Of a stretch of 64,000 bases of DNA, positions 1-12,282 are shown piece after piece (position 1 is the stretch's first letter; each line of letters starts with the position of its first letter). Source of the DNA: Cyathus striatus (lineage: Eukaryota > Basidiomycota > Agaricomycetes > Agaricales > Nidulariaceae); NCBI GenBank assembly GCA_025738555.1, contig JAOVFP010000015.1:1674001-1738000 (forward strand), written 5' to 3'. The notes under the pieces were generated by a model. That model searched no databases. It saw nothing but the letters and a program-made list of their open reading frames with translations, and was not told the DNA's origin. A program made the translations under genes and the position numbers.

Positions 1-1
1 T

Positions 2-434
2 ACGGCGCTTAAGGGTAGAGTGTCTCAACCCGGAGCTGTTAACAATCCATACAAAAAGCTACTGTGGATTATCATTGAGTCAGGTGCATTATACAGTGCT
101 GTCGCAATGGCGTTGTTAATCTGTTATTCTACACGACGGATGGATGCTGCTATGGTTCTGATGACATGTTCAGGTCAGATAAGTGTGAGTCGTAATTGTC
201 GCGCGTGTTCTTCGCAGCCTTGTTACGGGGAATACTAAAGCAACTGTAACATAGGCGATTATCCCAGCTTCCATAATTATTTTCGTACACTTGAACCTAG
301 TGCCAACGTCGACGCGTTCAAATAACAACACAAAGATCGCCTTTGCTTCATATAGAAGTCAAAGTACTAATAGTACACAGTATGCTGAGAACGACGCTTC
401 GGTCTGGAAAGACGCCAGTGTTCAAGTCGCGTAG
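2..434 (+). CDS. MP1: seven-helix membrane protein, 3' part only
   Basis: This is the 3' end of the first copy of the paralogous membrane-protein family; the gene enters from the left edge. Visible exons are 2-184 and 255-434, in the same frame. The first contains the family segment NPYKKLLWIIIESG (helix 6), followed by MDAAMVLMTCSGQIS, where the paralogs have VLMGC. The second begins AIIPASIIIFVH (helix 7) and ends with a polar, Ser/Asn-rich cytoplasmic-type tail at TAG 432-434. The splice position after GQIS and the start of the last exon at AII match MP2-MP5 exactly. No defect is visible in this part. Function is unknown. The family has the appearance of the large basidiomycete-specific seven-helix group. 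Confidence 0.8.
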
Positions 435-2004
435 ACTCGTTACGGAGGTAGAGCTGTAGTAATTATCCACACACACATACATATACTACGAAATAATAAT
501 ACTGAATTAATGAACTCGATGTATATGTCGTTATAAACTTGATGTACATAAGTACACGTATTGAGGATGCCATTCGCCGTAACGTAGCATAACATGCATA
601 ATTTCGCCAGTGTACCAAATGCGCATCAAGGCCAAGAATACACTTGGAACGATTGCTTCCAGTTAAGAATAGGTTATTTCCCTTTCAAAGTAAATGCTAG
701 GATACAGCGACACGAGCAATCATTGGAATTGCTATAAGTTGGGTTCTTGAGAAGCAGCGATTTTATCGCATGCACTGGAGCAGTTCTCGTAGGGTTCTCG
801 ACTCCAAAATATCACTACCAGAGCGTCTAACGGTCTAATCATATGTATTTCAGCTTCGAGTCAGGACCATAATCAGGACTGTGACATCTTGCCCTGCGGG
901 TTAAAGTCTGACCTGAGCACTGCACCTGAGGTACCAGTATGATCGCCATGGGAGCAGTCCCATGTACAACCCGCAAGAGGCGTGGGGTTGAATCTTGATC
1001 GCCTATGGAGTTTCAGGTAGCTTCTCTCCAAGGTCCAGACTTTCGTCTTACTGTGAGTCCTAGTAAGGTTACTAAGGTATAGTAAGTGCTTCTGTCTTGA
1101 TTCCATATGCTGTCTAATACTACGTGATGATAATGCAATCTTGTTCTTCTCTTAAAACAGCACAAGAGAGGGCTTGAAATAGAATATACTATTTCGACGT
1201 TGCCGTTTTCAGAAGCAAGTACAGAAGGTGGTTGGAATTTCTCATCGGCACCAAAGGATCCGAGTCACGTTTAAATACAGCCAAGATACAGCTAGTACCT
1301 ATTCAACATTCGTGGGTTTATGGCTTTGTTGTATAACTTTAATTTGTTTTCGGCTTCTTGAAGGCTGAACGTTGGAGCTTAGTGTCCAACAAACCGGTGC
1401 GTACTCGGAGTAGGGAGAGGAAGAGACAGCCAAGAGACAGCTTTCAATTGTGCCGTAGGCCGCCAGTAACACATGTCCTTGTTTGATCTTGTTATATTGT
1501 CAGGCTCTTGGCTTTGTGACGTTTTGATGAAACCAAGATGAACCCGATCTTTTCTCATGTCGACCATAGCTGTCCGAAGCTTCATCGAAGTGGTAAGAGT
1601 TTCAACGTGGAATCCTTTCTATTAAAAAACCATAGTTGTCTATTGTCATTGAAAATTGTGGTAATTATGGCGCGCCTTGGGATCACCATGTCGGTATGGG
1701 CTGCAGACCCTCATACTATTTATTCCCCCAATTGCCACAATTATGACTTGCGTGGGTTGCCCAAAGACAAAAAAACCCCAGGGAAACGACTTTGTGGTTC
1801 CCCGCGGTAATACTATGATATATTTCTCACGACGACCTTATAGGACCCTCGTCTTCATTATCCGATCAAGACGTCCTCCGGAGTCACCACATTGCAACGT
1901 TTCGAAAATCTGTGATGTATTCCATCTCTCCATGGTGTTCTCATCAGACTGAGTGACATCTGATATGTTCTTCTAGGTACGTAGGTTGCCGGTTGAGCAG
2001 ATCG
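435..2004. other. Intergenic, no supported gene
   Basis: About 1.6 kb between MP1 and the MP2 promoter. Only short open frames without codon logic or splice-supported extensions are present. I see nothing to annotate. Confidence 0.6.
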
Positions 2005-2014
2005 TATATAAATA
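2005..2014 (+). promoter_or_regulatory. TATA-like box of MP2
   Basis: TATATAAATA lies 80 nt before the MP2 ATG and is followed by AGCTTC. Related AT-rich boxes followed by AGC precede MP3 (4762-4772), MP4 (10291-10304) and, on the minus strand, MP5 (19195-19207, ATAAATAGCTTC). This suggests that the core promoter was duplicated together with the genes. Confidence 0.5.
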
Positions 2015-2093
2015 GCTTCTGTTGTATGTACTTACGTACAACTTGTAAAAGCGTTCAGCCCTTCAATCGTTTCAGCTTCTACCCCATCCTGAC

Positions 2094-3540
2094 ATGTCAA
2101 CCAATGGCTCTGTAGAAACATCTGCTCTTGCTGGCGTGGCATGTAACGCTATTTTGTATGGTGCGTATACCTCACAGAGCTAGTCGGTTTCAACTTAGCT
2201 TAACACTTAATTCATTCCTAGGGGCTCAGTGCGTCTATTTACATGTGGCGGGAATGCTTGTCTGAAAATGATTTCTAGTCTTGTTGTATTCCCTATTTGC
2301 ATGTTCCTCTTGATACAGAGGAAACTTAAAGGCATTCCTATACACTGGTAAGCTATTTTTTACATCTGGCTAAATGGCCTATGTACCCACCCTGCATTCG
2401 ACAGGATATTGATATGTGCACTTGCCACTCAATTCATCTTGTCGACAGCGTATATAACTGTCCAGTTATACATGACGTTCAAAAGTTTCGTTCACTTACA
2501 GCCCTACGACTCTACATTAACCACATCAAACATCTCCCCCGGTCCGCAGAGTATAATCGCAGAACCGTCCTCGACATGGTGGAATACACCCCCAATTTCA
2601 GCACCTACAGCAGCACTTCTGTCTTTGGCGACCCCTGAACCGATACTCACAAGTTCTGTATCAGGATGGGGAAGTCCCAACCAGCAATGGTCGCCTATTG
2701 CGATGTACTGGTTAAATACAGGTGCCAAGATACAGATTCTTTCAAGTACAATATGCTTTTTCAACGTATATATACCCACCCGTATCGTTTTATTATTCTG
2801 AATTTTTTATTTAGACCATTATTGGAGACAGCATTCTTATATGGAGACTATACTTAGTGTGGGGAGAACAGTGGCTTATTTGTCTTCCCCCAGTACGTTG
2901 CATACTTATCCATCCTTATATTACTCAAAACCACCTATGTAGATTGCCTCACTGATTGCTAGCGTTATATGCGCTTCCCTTATGATCGGTATCCAATCCG
3001 TCAGCATCTACAGTATTGTAGATAAACTCGCCATGGCCAGCTGGGCTCTTTCCATAGGGACACAACTCATAACAACCTTTCTTATCGCATTCAAACTTCG
3101 GCTAGCAGAACGTTTTCTCAACAAATCAGGTCTTGTTGAAGCCGGTAACCCGTACAAGAAGGTAGTCTGGATAATCGTAGAATCAGGGGCGATATACAGC
3201 GTTATGGCATTGGCATTGCTGATATTTTATTCAATACGAAAGTTAGACGCTGCTGTGGTTCTTATGGGATGCATGGGGCAGACTGCAGTAAGTGGTACTA
3301 ATCTTCTGAGCTTCGCATTGAGCGTGTATTAAGAAGTTATTTTTACAGGCGATCATACCTGCAACGATAGTTATCCTTGTACATTTACGCTTAACACCGC
3401 CGACCGGATCGACAGGTGGTAGCTCCAGCACGATAAGCAATGATCACAGAATCGCCTTCAGCTCAATGGAGAGACAGAGCACTCGTAGTGACGATGGGAT
3501 ACCCATTGATTCTACATTGAAAACGAAAGAAATGGACTAA
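2094..3540 (+). CDS. MP2: seven-helix membrane protein
   Basis: Seven exons: 2094-2160, 2222-2228, 2279-2347, 2405-2765, 2815-2892, 2943-3287 and 3349-3540, giving 372 aa; all phases close. The start MSTNGSVETSALAG is shared with MP3 and MP5. Exon 2 is only 7 nt, and skipping it breaks the frame. Hydrophobic segments, in order: ALAGVACNAILYG through ICMFLLIQ; ILICALATQFILSTAYI; a long Pro/Ser loop with STWWNTPP; ILSSTICFFN then GDSILIWRLYLVWG; a helix from LICLPP to GIQSVSIYS; LAMASWALSIGTQLITTFL; KVVWIIVESGAIYSVMALALL; then VVLMGCMGQ to IVILVHL. The C-terminus is polar and Ser/Thr-rich. This topology and the WRLYxVW motif fit a basidiomycete seven-helix family of unknown function. No ligand or signalling motif is evident. 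It is apparently intact. Confidence 0.85.
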
Positions 3541-4761
3541 AAATTCGTAGGACGTATAATTGCACATAGGTATACATGATATACGGAACTGGCATACCGA
3601 CCTATAATTAGCACACAGACCACGAGTTGGTTCAATCACCATACAGAAAACGGATAAGGTTTAACTAAATGGTATTCTGATATGATATATATCTAGGCTA
3701 GTACTTACTAGTAGGAGCTGATGGATAAGACAGAATCGATCCACGTTTACTTCCTCCATGAGACATGCCATCCCACGCGAGGATTCCTATCACACCAGTG
3801 TCAACATATCCCAAACCTTGCAGAATGTATTGGCCATTTCTGCGAATGCTCAAGTTTAATAGTAGAGTTCAAACTGGGTGGAGTTATCCATAGTATCACC
3901 CCGTGTTACTTTGGTCAGTCAGATGTTTGAATACCCAAAACTCTAATTGAAGTTCCCTCAATTTCTTTTTTGGAGATAGTAGGTATTACTTTACTCTTCG
4001 GCGCGAACTTACTTGAATGGGATAAGTGCTCATTGCTCGCATAAATGGAATGTGGAATAACGCCTTCTGGTATTTTCTATAGTTACCGGAATGTTAAAGT
4101 TTGCGTATGTAGTCAATATGTAGTAAATTTTATATCAAGTCAATGAACGGTCCAATCATCTGGGCCACTTTGTAACACCTTTTGAAAGTTGAAGTCGTGA
4201 AAGTTTATTTGGTGTTGCTATATTCTAAGGCCTTTAAACATATGCCGGTCTGCAGTGCCGAAGACAACGGCTTAATAACTTGCTAACAACAGCCATACTC
4301 AGCCACAGAGCGCTTAAATTATCCTCAGATTAGAATTAACGCCGTGGCGGTGATTTTCAGACTCTGTAGGAATTTTAAGTTGCAAGTCATTACTACTATT
4401 TACTCCACAGCGTAATAACTTAAGATCATAATTTGGCTGAAATCATCTCAAAATCTTTTAAAGGAATTACTGGTAATTTCGGTGCAGACGCCTGAGGTTT
4501 TACAATATTGTAGTTGGTTTTCAATTCAGAGCTTACAGTGTGCTATTTTAGAATTCCAAGCTCATGTGTTAATTATATATGTGGGTAAACCGTAAAGCCC
4601 GAAGAACTTCATAAAGCGGCAACGTTGGGACAATCACGTCTTCCTCATGCCAGAACTTAGTAAATTTGATGAGCATCTTATGTTCTCCGAGTCACCATAA
4701 CATCCAGAAATTTTACGTGCGCTTCTAGGTTTCTCCCCTACTAGTTATTAGCAGCAGATAT
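3541..4761. other. Intergenic between MP2 and MP3
   Basis: About 1.2 kb of AT-rich sequence. The short ORF at 3721-3930 has no recognisable similarity and no supporting splice structure. Nothing further was identified. Confidence 0.6.
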
Positions 4762-4838
4762 CATAAAATAGCGCGTGCTGCTGTCATACAAGTACGTGAG
4801 CCTTTCGATTTTAGAAACCCTACCCCCGTCCTGGTGAC

Positions 4839-6261
4839 ATGTCAACTAACAATTCTGTAGAAACGTCTGCTCTTGCTGGTGTGGCATGCAACGCCATTAT
4901 GTACGGTACGTCTCTGTCACGCTGCATATAACAATATTTCGGAGAACTTAAAAAGTTTGATTTGTCTCTAGGTGCACAGTTCGTCTATCATTCGTATATT
5001 GTCAGGAATTATATCTAAGTAAATTTCTAGCTTAGTCGTGTTCCCGATATGCATGTTCCTTGTAATTCAGAGGCGACGTAAGAATATTCTTGTGCCCTGG
5101 TAAGATTATTTTCTACTCGTGCAACTTGCTAATTTAACCACGGAACTCTCAGGACATTGATATGTACAATCATTATCCAATTCATCCTCTCCACAACTTA
5201 TATATCCGTCCAACTATACATGACATTCACTAGTTTCGTTCATTTACAAACTTCCCCTTCCAGTTCAAGTCCTCCTTCACCTTCGGACTCGCCGGCCATA
5301 ATTCCAGAACCATCCCCAACGTGGTGGAACACACCTCCAATTCCAGGGCCAACTATGGCTCTTATATCCTCAGTGCGCAAGTCTTTCCAGCCGGTACTCA
5401 CTAGTTCAGTATCAGGGTGGGGAAGTCCTAATCAAGAATGGTCACCAATTGCAATGTACTGGCTGAATACACAAGCGAAGATACAGATTTTATCGAGCAC
5501 AGTCTGTTTTGCAAACGTAGGTACTGCATTCGAACCCGTTCACTTGATGTTTTAATTGTTCTTGCCAGACCATCCTTGGAGATGGTATTCTCATATGGAG
5601 GCTATATAACGTATGGGGAAATAGGATATATTGTATCCCCCCAGTACGTTCACATAAATTACCCGTTCATACATTCTTCTAAAGTTACTTGAACCATACA
5701 GATTATTTCTTTGACGGCCAGCGTAATCTGCGCCGCACTCGTGATCGGTATACAATCCACCAGCATTTACAGCATTGTAAACAAGCTTGCTATGGCTTGC
5801 TGGGCTCTCGCGATCGGCACACAGGTCATCGCAACGATTCTCATCGCTTACAGAATTTGGCCCAAGCAGGAAAAGCCTGTCGAAGAACAGTGGGGAGAGT
5901 CACTGTCAGACAAGATTCCGTATAAGAAGTTACTTAGGATAACCGTGGAGTCTGGCGTGATATATAGTGCTATGGCATTGGCGCTGCTGATATTTTATTC
6001 GATACGAAAGTTGGACGTCGCAGTGGTTCTTATGGGCTGTATTGGACAGATTTCTGTAAGCTATGTTTCAGAGCTTATTTTGATTTTGGATGAATACTAA
6101 TGTGCTGTTTACAGGCGATAATTCCTGCTACGATTGTTATTTTTCTGCATTTTCCTTCATACGAGTTGATAGGCAGAGCCAGGCCGATAAGTATGATTAA
6201 TTTTACCCCAACCGAAAGGCAGAACACTGGTGATGATGACGAGTTACTTGCCGCTTCTTGA
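4839..6261 (+). CDS. MP3: seven-helix membrane protein
   Basis: Seven exons: 4839-4905, 4972-4978, 5031-5099, 5153-5516, 5569-5643, 5702-6055 and 6115-6261, giving 360 aa. It has the same exon architecture as MP2, including the 7-nt exon 2 (GTGCACA). Family landmarks are STTYISVQLYMTF, PSPTWWNTPP, WSPIAMYWLNT, GDGILIWRLYNVWG, STSIYSIVNKLAMA, VESGVIYSAMALALL and VVLMGCIGQIS. The loop between helices 2 and 3 is expanded in Ser/Pro. The last exon is shorter than in MP2 and ends DDDELLAAS. It sits head-to-tail 1.3 kb downstream of MP2, consistent with tandem duplication. It appears intact; function unknown. Confidence 0.85.
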
Positions 6262-7291
6262 GAGCAGTGAAATGATAACTACGCTGGGCGTAGGGTTACA
6301 CAGTTAGTATAGTATACCACTTATAATCAGTGAACCTATAGTAGTAATAAAAATGTTAATCGTAGAAATATACTAGTGGACAAGATGTGTAGATACATAC
6401 CTGGGAGAAAGCCAGATAATATCTCCGAAATTCACATTGACCTGTGATGTTTATTCCCTGAAATGTATGTACATAGTTCGCTGATCAAGTAACTGAGTTC
6501 CTGTGGTATGATTGCTATGTGTGGGCTGTGAGAGGTACCCACAATCTGTCATCGACGATATTGTTGCTGTTAATTATGATTGCCAGGATCAAGCACAGCG
6601 TCAGCAGCAGAGTCTCGTCTAGACGCGGTGCTTCCGGGGTAGCCGATCGAAAGATAAAATTGTTAGACACCTAAAAGGCTGATCTAAGACTGACAACACT
6701 TATAGAGTAAATGACTCAAGGATAAGTAGCAAGAATTTTTAAACCGAAGAAAGCAGGTTCAGTAACGTCGTGGGTCGCACCGTTGCAGTAGTGAGGCGAC
6801 TTGGCAGTTACAGTGTCTGAGCCTTTCAGTAGTCGGGCTCCATAGGAAATTAAGTATACTTATCTGTAAGCTGAATAAACAAAACAATTCGTATCTAGTT
6901 CCTCGCCCTGACAAGAGTCAACGAATACTTGCACACGATGGCTTGATGTCTTGATGGGAGTTCTGGACCAAGTAAAAAAGTTGCCATAGTTGGGTCGGTT
7001 TCCCGCAACCAATCTTTATTTACATCCGTTACATTCTCAGGCTGTTGGGCTTTCGTAGGTTATGGTCTGTTATGGCTGGGTTACAAAATAAGATAATAAG
7101 GCCGGCAAGCGGCAGGGCCCACTACCTTCCCCTGTCGCTCAGTCTTTAGTAGGCTTTCACTGGTAGGTTTAGGAAGACTGACAGCGGATGATCGAGATAA
7201 TCAAGTCTTTGTTCGACGGACTCAGTCCATAAGATTTACTGGTAAGATATTTGGACTAACGGAAGATGTGACGAAGAAGTCGTCGTATATT
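6262..7291. other. Intergenic, no supported gene
   Basis: About 1 kb with no convincing coding frame, repeat or RNA gene. Confidence 0.55.
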
Positions 7292-8900
7292 TTACAAGAC
7301 TAAATAATACAAGGGTCTATTTTTATTTATAAGGTGAGAATTAGACAAGTAGAAACAAAATGTTAGGTGTAGATTTTTTGGAGGCGTTAAGGAAAGGGTT
7401 AAGTAGATAAGTAGGATAAGAAATTTTAAAAAAGCGGAATTGTAGTAATTATCAATTTTTACTATGTGATGTGTGAGATTGGAATGATACGAAAAGGAAA
7501 CAAACAGCATACGTTTCGTCGATTTCAGTGCCCTTCCCAGCTTTTCGACCTTTCTTGTTCCCGGAGGTGCTTGCGGTAGGTTTATCTTCAGCGGTTTTGT
7601 CTTTGAGCGAAGATGTGGTTGATGCACTTTGGAAGGTTCTTAATGACTTGAAACGACGTTTGCGCGGGATAAGAGGTTGTCCCTGAAATGGACCGTTAAT
7701 GTCAAGTTGTATCAATTGGTCGGGGATTTCAGGAGGGAGGTCGGATTTCGCAAACACTTCTAGATTTTCGATGATCAGGTGAAATGTCTACGTGATTGGA
7801 TTCGTTTCAAACGAAGGCGGGACAGGAGAGGGGGATAAGTTTATGCAATTCAGGTCTTCGATCTTCGGTATTGGCAACTGTACTCCTACGTATAGGCAAT
7901 GGCGGGGCAGGTTTCGAAGTGGGTAATGAAGTCGGTATAGCCAGCAGTTACGCGGGTGTAGTAGACGTGATACTCTCCATCACACGCGGCGAAAGCGACG
8001 CACAATGTCATGAAGGGGGGGGAAATCTCCTATCACTTCCGCTCCCTGATGCACTTTGTGGACTATCCTCTCCCCTACCATCCATCTTGGATATTGAACC
8101 GGGTTTAAATGTCCCCCTGCAGGCAGGAATGGGCGGAGCATTGGAGTCTGGAATTGTAATTCAGCTTCTGTCTACTGGTGTAATGAAAGGATGTGTTCGG
8201 GGCTTTGGGAAGTATAACCCACATTTGCCTAGGTCCCAATGTCTTCCTTATCGTCTCGCCCCCTCTATCCATCCACCACACTAACCTCCAGCCCTTTTCA
8301 TCTCGTTTGAGCTGCCACTTAATGTCAAATGAATGATGTACATCTTCTGTGCTCGGTAGGTGCTCTGTTCAATTTAGTGATGTCGGTCTGAAGTCCGATG
8401 AATATTCAATGTCCCGTTTCATCAACAAATGATGCAAGGATTGGCGCAGGTTGATAAGTTGAAATTCGTGCTGTCGAAGAGCCAGCGGAGACCGTTACGG
8501 ATGTCTATAGTTATACACCTTGATAACTTCACGAACGTTCCCACTTTGCTCTGCGGAAACTGTATTGATTTTGCCACGATACTTGTTGACTTTGGGCGCA
8601 GAAGGCTTCACAAAACCCGGGAAGGGGAAGATTGTACGAAGACGAGTGTGATATCCTGTGCTAGGGGCTAGTATTTAGAAGGGAGGAATAGGGAGCGCAT
8701 AATGAGATGCCGTATTTGGGTATCGTTGCCATTCTTTGTGGGGGGTTAGTTTCATATGGTAAATAAAAGAGGAAGGAGGTCTCGCTAACTGATAGTGGAT
8801 TGGAATGTACAGTACCTGTGTTCCAGTTGAGAAGTAGACTACGCTCGTGAGCCCGGTGTTACAACTGGAGTGTGGGTTGTTCATTTTAGAGAGGCGTCTG
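7292..8900 (-). mobile_element. Probable decayed retroelement debris
   Basis: Minus-strand open fragments (for example 7452-7757, rich in Lys/Ser/Thr with a KKGRKAGKG-like basic stretch, and broken frames across 7800-8700) lie immediately downstream, in the minus-strand sense, of a recognisable Ty3-type fragment at 9088-9306. None can be joined into one intact ORF. I assign them to the same decayed element from position and fragmentation only. The plus-strand ORF at 7796-8284 looks like an antisense shadow. Confidence 0.3.
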
Positions 8901-8936
8901 GCCAGATTTATATAATATCCGTTACATGAAAGAACG

Positions 8937-9020
8937 AAGCGAGGAGGGAAGGAGAGTGAGAAGAAAGGAAAGAAGAAAGAAAAGAGATGAGGAGGGAGGG
9001 AGAGAAGGAAGGAGGACGTA
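8937..9020. repeat. Purine-rich (GA) tract
   Basis: Nearly uninterrupted A/G on the plus strand, seen as polypyrimidine on the minus strand. Similar tracts lie at about 13137-13190 and 37075-37250. Such low-complexity tracts often sit in decayed transposon or intergenic DNA. No function is inferred. Confidence 0.6.
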
Positions 9021-9087
9021 CTAAACCAAAGGCCAACTCTGCACTGGCACCCCCTATCCTGCGCGCTGTTTCGGAATTGCGGTGGAT

Positions 9088-9306
9088 TTAGTGGGTAGTG
9101 CTTAGCTCAAAAGGCACATCGGCGAATGCGTTGGCATCGTCAATCCACTGTTCCCAGTCATCGTCGATTTCCGGGTCTTCGGGTGCCTTTGGTCGGCGTG
9201 ACAGTCCGTCTGCAGCCCGGTGATCGACTCCTGGAATATGGACAAGTTTGAATGGCAAGGAGTGGCAGGGGGAGAGGGAGAGAGCCGGAACATGTTTAAC
9301 GTTCAC
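9088..9306 (-). mobile_element. Ty3/Gypsy-type polyprotein fragment (RNase H / connection region)
   Basis: This 72-aa minus-strand open fragment contains KLVHIPGVDHRAADGLSRRP, followed by an acidic segment EDPEIDDDWEQWIDD. The pattern HIPG-x4-ADGLSRR is the hallmark found at the end of the RNase H domain, ahead of the integrase, in fungal Ty3/Gypsy polyproteins. No RT catalytic motif, no integrase HHCC or DDE motif and no LTR pair could be recognised around it. This is therefore a relic of a single domain, inserted between MP3 and MP4. Confidence 0.7.
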
Positions 9307-9684
9307 CTCCAGAGAGAAGGAAATGTATCGTAAAGATCAAAACCTTCTCACATATGAAGACACTTGCACGAAGTGATGCAAACGGTTCCGCATGGGTTGA
9401 ACAAAGTAAGGTTTGGTCAACCTTACTCCACGGGTTATATTGGGAAGATGAGAGGAGGAAAAGAGGAACGTACTTGAATATTATTGCATGGCCTATGTTG
9501 AATCTTGCCTGTGTGGTTTGTTGATGACATGGAGAGGGTAATGAAAGGGGGGACCACCGGCAATATGATGTGCCGTGAAATGAATATGTGGGCGATTAGA
9601 ATGATCACCCTGTAGAGGATGGTAAATGGTTCCCCTTGCCCAACCTTTCACTAGGGCTACCAGTGGTTGTATCACGTCGAACAC

Positions 9685-10290
9685 AATCCACTATATCTTC
9701 AAAGATGTTTTAACCAATGAGTTCAAAGTCTAGATGTGAAACTTACCCATAGAGACTGGCAAATAACGGGTATGTACCTATAACCAGTGGCCAGGGCATG
9801 CAACCATCATATGAAATACACGGATATATAGAGGATCGTACAAGCACAACGAGCTAACACCCAACATTCAGCAGGGTACAAACAACGGTAAACTTTTAAC
9901 CATACCAGGCAAAGTCTGATCCGAAGCAATGCCGAGCGATCGGCCTGCAAAGAGCGTTTTTCAACGACCTACATAAACCCTACTACCTAAAAAGGTAGTG
10001 GGAACTATTTTTACCTTTATTGATCATCGACTTCGGAACAACGCGGTTCCGTACACATATCTAAAGACGCAAATTCATTCGCAGGAAAACGACATCGTGC
10101 TGCCTTGCAGTAGTACCGTGGCGTACAAGCGGTGTAGCTCTCACGTCTTACGACGTCCTCAGCCAATCCTTGGCCTAATAAAAGTTAACACCCTTCAACC
10201 CCCATGATATTTATTGCCTTGTTTACCGCACTACGTTCTCATCATCATAGTCCGTCAGGATCAGTATGAGCATTTTAAGAGGGACTGTAA
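9685..10290. other. Intergenic upstream of MP4
   Basis: No supported gene. The only notable signal is the AT-rich box GGATATATATAGCC at 10291-10304 just downstream, which resembles the core promoter of the other MP copies. Confidence 0.5.
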
Positions 10291-10378
10291 GGATATATAT
10301 AGCCTATGTAGCTGCCATCCTACAAGTACTAGCTTCAGCCAGCCTTTGATTCCAGCCTAGATTCTACGCAAACCTGAA

Positions 10379-11661
10379 ATGTCTTCGAATGGCGCCGTGG
10401 AAACGTCTGCTCTTGCCAGTGTAGCATGTAATGCCATTTTATATGGTACGTCTATCTCTTAACGCGATCGATTTTAGAGTGCTCAAAGTTCTGCTTATCT
10501 CCAGGAGCTCAATGTCTACTCGCATGCGTGGCATGTATCACATCTAAGCATCTTTCTATCCTCGTCGTCTTTCCGATATGCATGTACCTCCTGATACAGA
10601 GGCGACGTAAAGGTGTTCATGTACACTGGTGGTACTTACGTTGTTCAGTCCGGGGATCCCTCTAACCAAACACACCCCAGAATTCTAATTTCCGCAGTCC
10701 TCGCCCAATTCTTCTTCTCCACAGCATACATCACCCTCCAGTTCTTCATGACATTCCAAAGTTTCGTCAGACTCCAACCATACCCACCATCACCACACAC
10801 CGCCCTTCTCTCCTTACACGCTTCGGAAGTACGTTCCTTGTCTGGATGGAGCTCACCACCCGAACCACGGCCGCCTGTTGCACTATACTGGCTCGACACG
10901 CATGCAAAGATACAAATTGCATCCAATATAGTATGCTTCCTAAACGTACGTATCTTCTTCCCCTCTACTTCCATTTAACTGACCATCACAGACCGTAATC
11001 GGAGATAGCATACTCATCTGGCGGCTCCACGTTGTTTGGGGCTCCAAATGTTCCATCTGCATCCCCCCAATACCCCCTCCGACCGCAAGTGCAATTTGTG
11101 CATTCCTCATGGTCGGCATTGAAGTTCCTAACATCTACAACATCGTCAACAGCCTCGCAATGTCCACTTGGTTACTTTCAATCGGAACACAAGTTATCGC
11201 TACGCTTCTTATCGCTTACAAAATCTATTATGGGGGCAGGTTAAGCGAGAAGATGGGAGTGAGCTGGAGGGATGGGCCATATAGGAGGGTGCTTTGGATT
11301 GTGCTGGAGAGCGGTTTGGCGTTGTTGCTGCTGGTGTTCTTTGCTTTGGGGAAGTTGGGGGTTGCCGTGGTGCTTATGGGCTGTGTTGCGCAGACTGCTG
11401 TAAGTCCTGCCTTGCATTATGATCTTTAGGTTGGAAACTAAGGGTTGGATCTAGGCGATTATACCAGCGACGATAGTTATCCTTGTGCATTTAAATTTGA
11501 CGCCGTCGTCTAAGTCGACTGGTCCCAGTACTATGAGTAGCGGCACTGGAATCGCTTTTGCTTCGTTGGAGAAGCAGAACACCCTTAGCGAAGATGGGAT
11601 TCTAGTGGGTTCTTTAGCATCGAAGGGTATCGATCTATATAAAGATCCGCGAGATGTATAA
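10379..11661 (+). pseudogene. MP4: divergent seven-helix family copy, probably disrupted
   Basis: By alignment with MP2, MP3 and MP5 the exons are 10379-10445, 10505-10628, 10681-10945, 10992-11399 and 11455-11661. Three changes set it apart. (1) The 50-nt second intron is represented by 48 nt that are open and in frame, with the donor GT changed to AT and the acceptor AG to AT, so exons 2 and 3 are fused with 16 extra codons in helix 1. (2) The intron after CIPP is precisely absent. (3) The junction codon that is TG|G (Trp) in every other copy is TG|A, a stop at codon 64. Seven residues of helix 6 are also missing (ESG then LALLLL). A donor inside exon 2 (after CGTAAAG, 10613) joined to the acceptor ending at 10699 would bypass the stop in frame, so expression of a shorter form cannot be excluded. 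GDSILIWRLHVVWG and VVLMGCVAQ are kept. Confidence 0.7.
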
Positions 11662-12282
11662 TGCTTATCAGTGTACTCACAAAGGGAACTGAAGCGCTGT
11701 TATATTTATTGTAATCATTGTCACCTACTATGCGATATAAATGGAAGTACATTAATAAGTGCTCATTTTCTAATATGGCAATCATGTATGAATGGGGACG
11801 AGACGCAAAACGGATCGATATTTTCGGAAAATGCATTGGAAGCACAGGCATTAAAAACTATGATATGGTAGGTAGGACGAAGTAGAAACATATAAACAGA
11901 GACCTATGTAACAAAGAACATATAACGTTAGAGCATGTTCAGGGGAGACTCTGGAAAAATGCACACCACCTAAATTGATGGTGAACGGGAAAAACGATTC
12001 AGATACTATGGGGTGGTCGAAGGTTGGAGATAAGTCGCTGAAGAGCAAATTCTATGAGATTAAAAAGACTCATTCAGCATTCAGCATATAATGTTAGGAC
12101 TGAGAAAACTGAGAAAACGTGTCACGTACCTGAAGCTGAACCAAATCAAATCTCCATCCATCCTCTAATCCTCCTACTCGGCCTGGGTCCAGAGGCGGGA
12201 ATGTACAAATTATATCAGAGAAATAACTGCACGAAGCAGTTGGGGGGTTCCAAAGATTCTCGGTCAAGACCACCATAAATAT
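11662..12282. other. Intergenic, no supported gene
   Basis: Only short overlapping ORFs on both strands. No recognisable motif. Confidence 0.5.

Noticed and set aside
7796..8284. 162-aa plus-strand ORF
   Set aside because: Contains no recognisable domain and lies opposite broken minus-strand frames assigned to retroelement debris.
10613..10978. 121-aa ORF reading through the third intron of MP4
   Set aside because: The upstream part of this frame is intron sequence and out of frame with exon 2. It is an intron-retention artefact.
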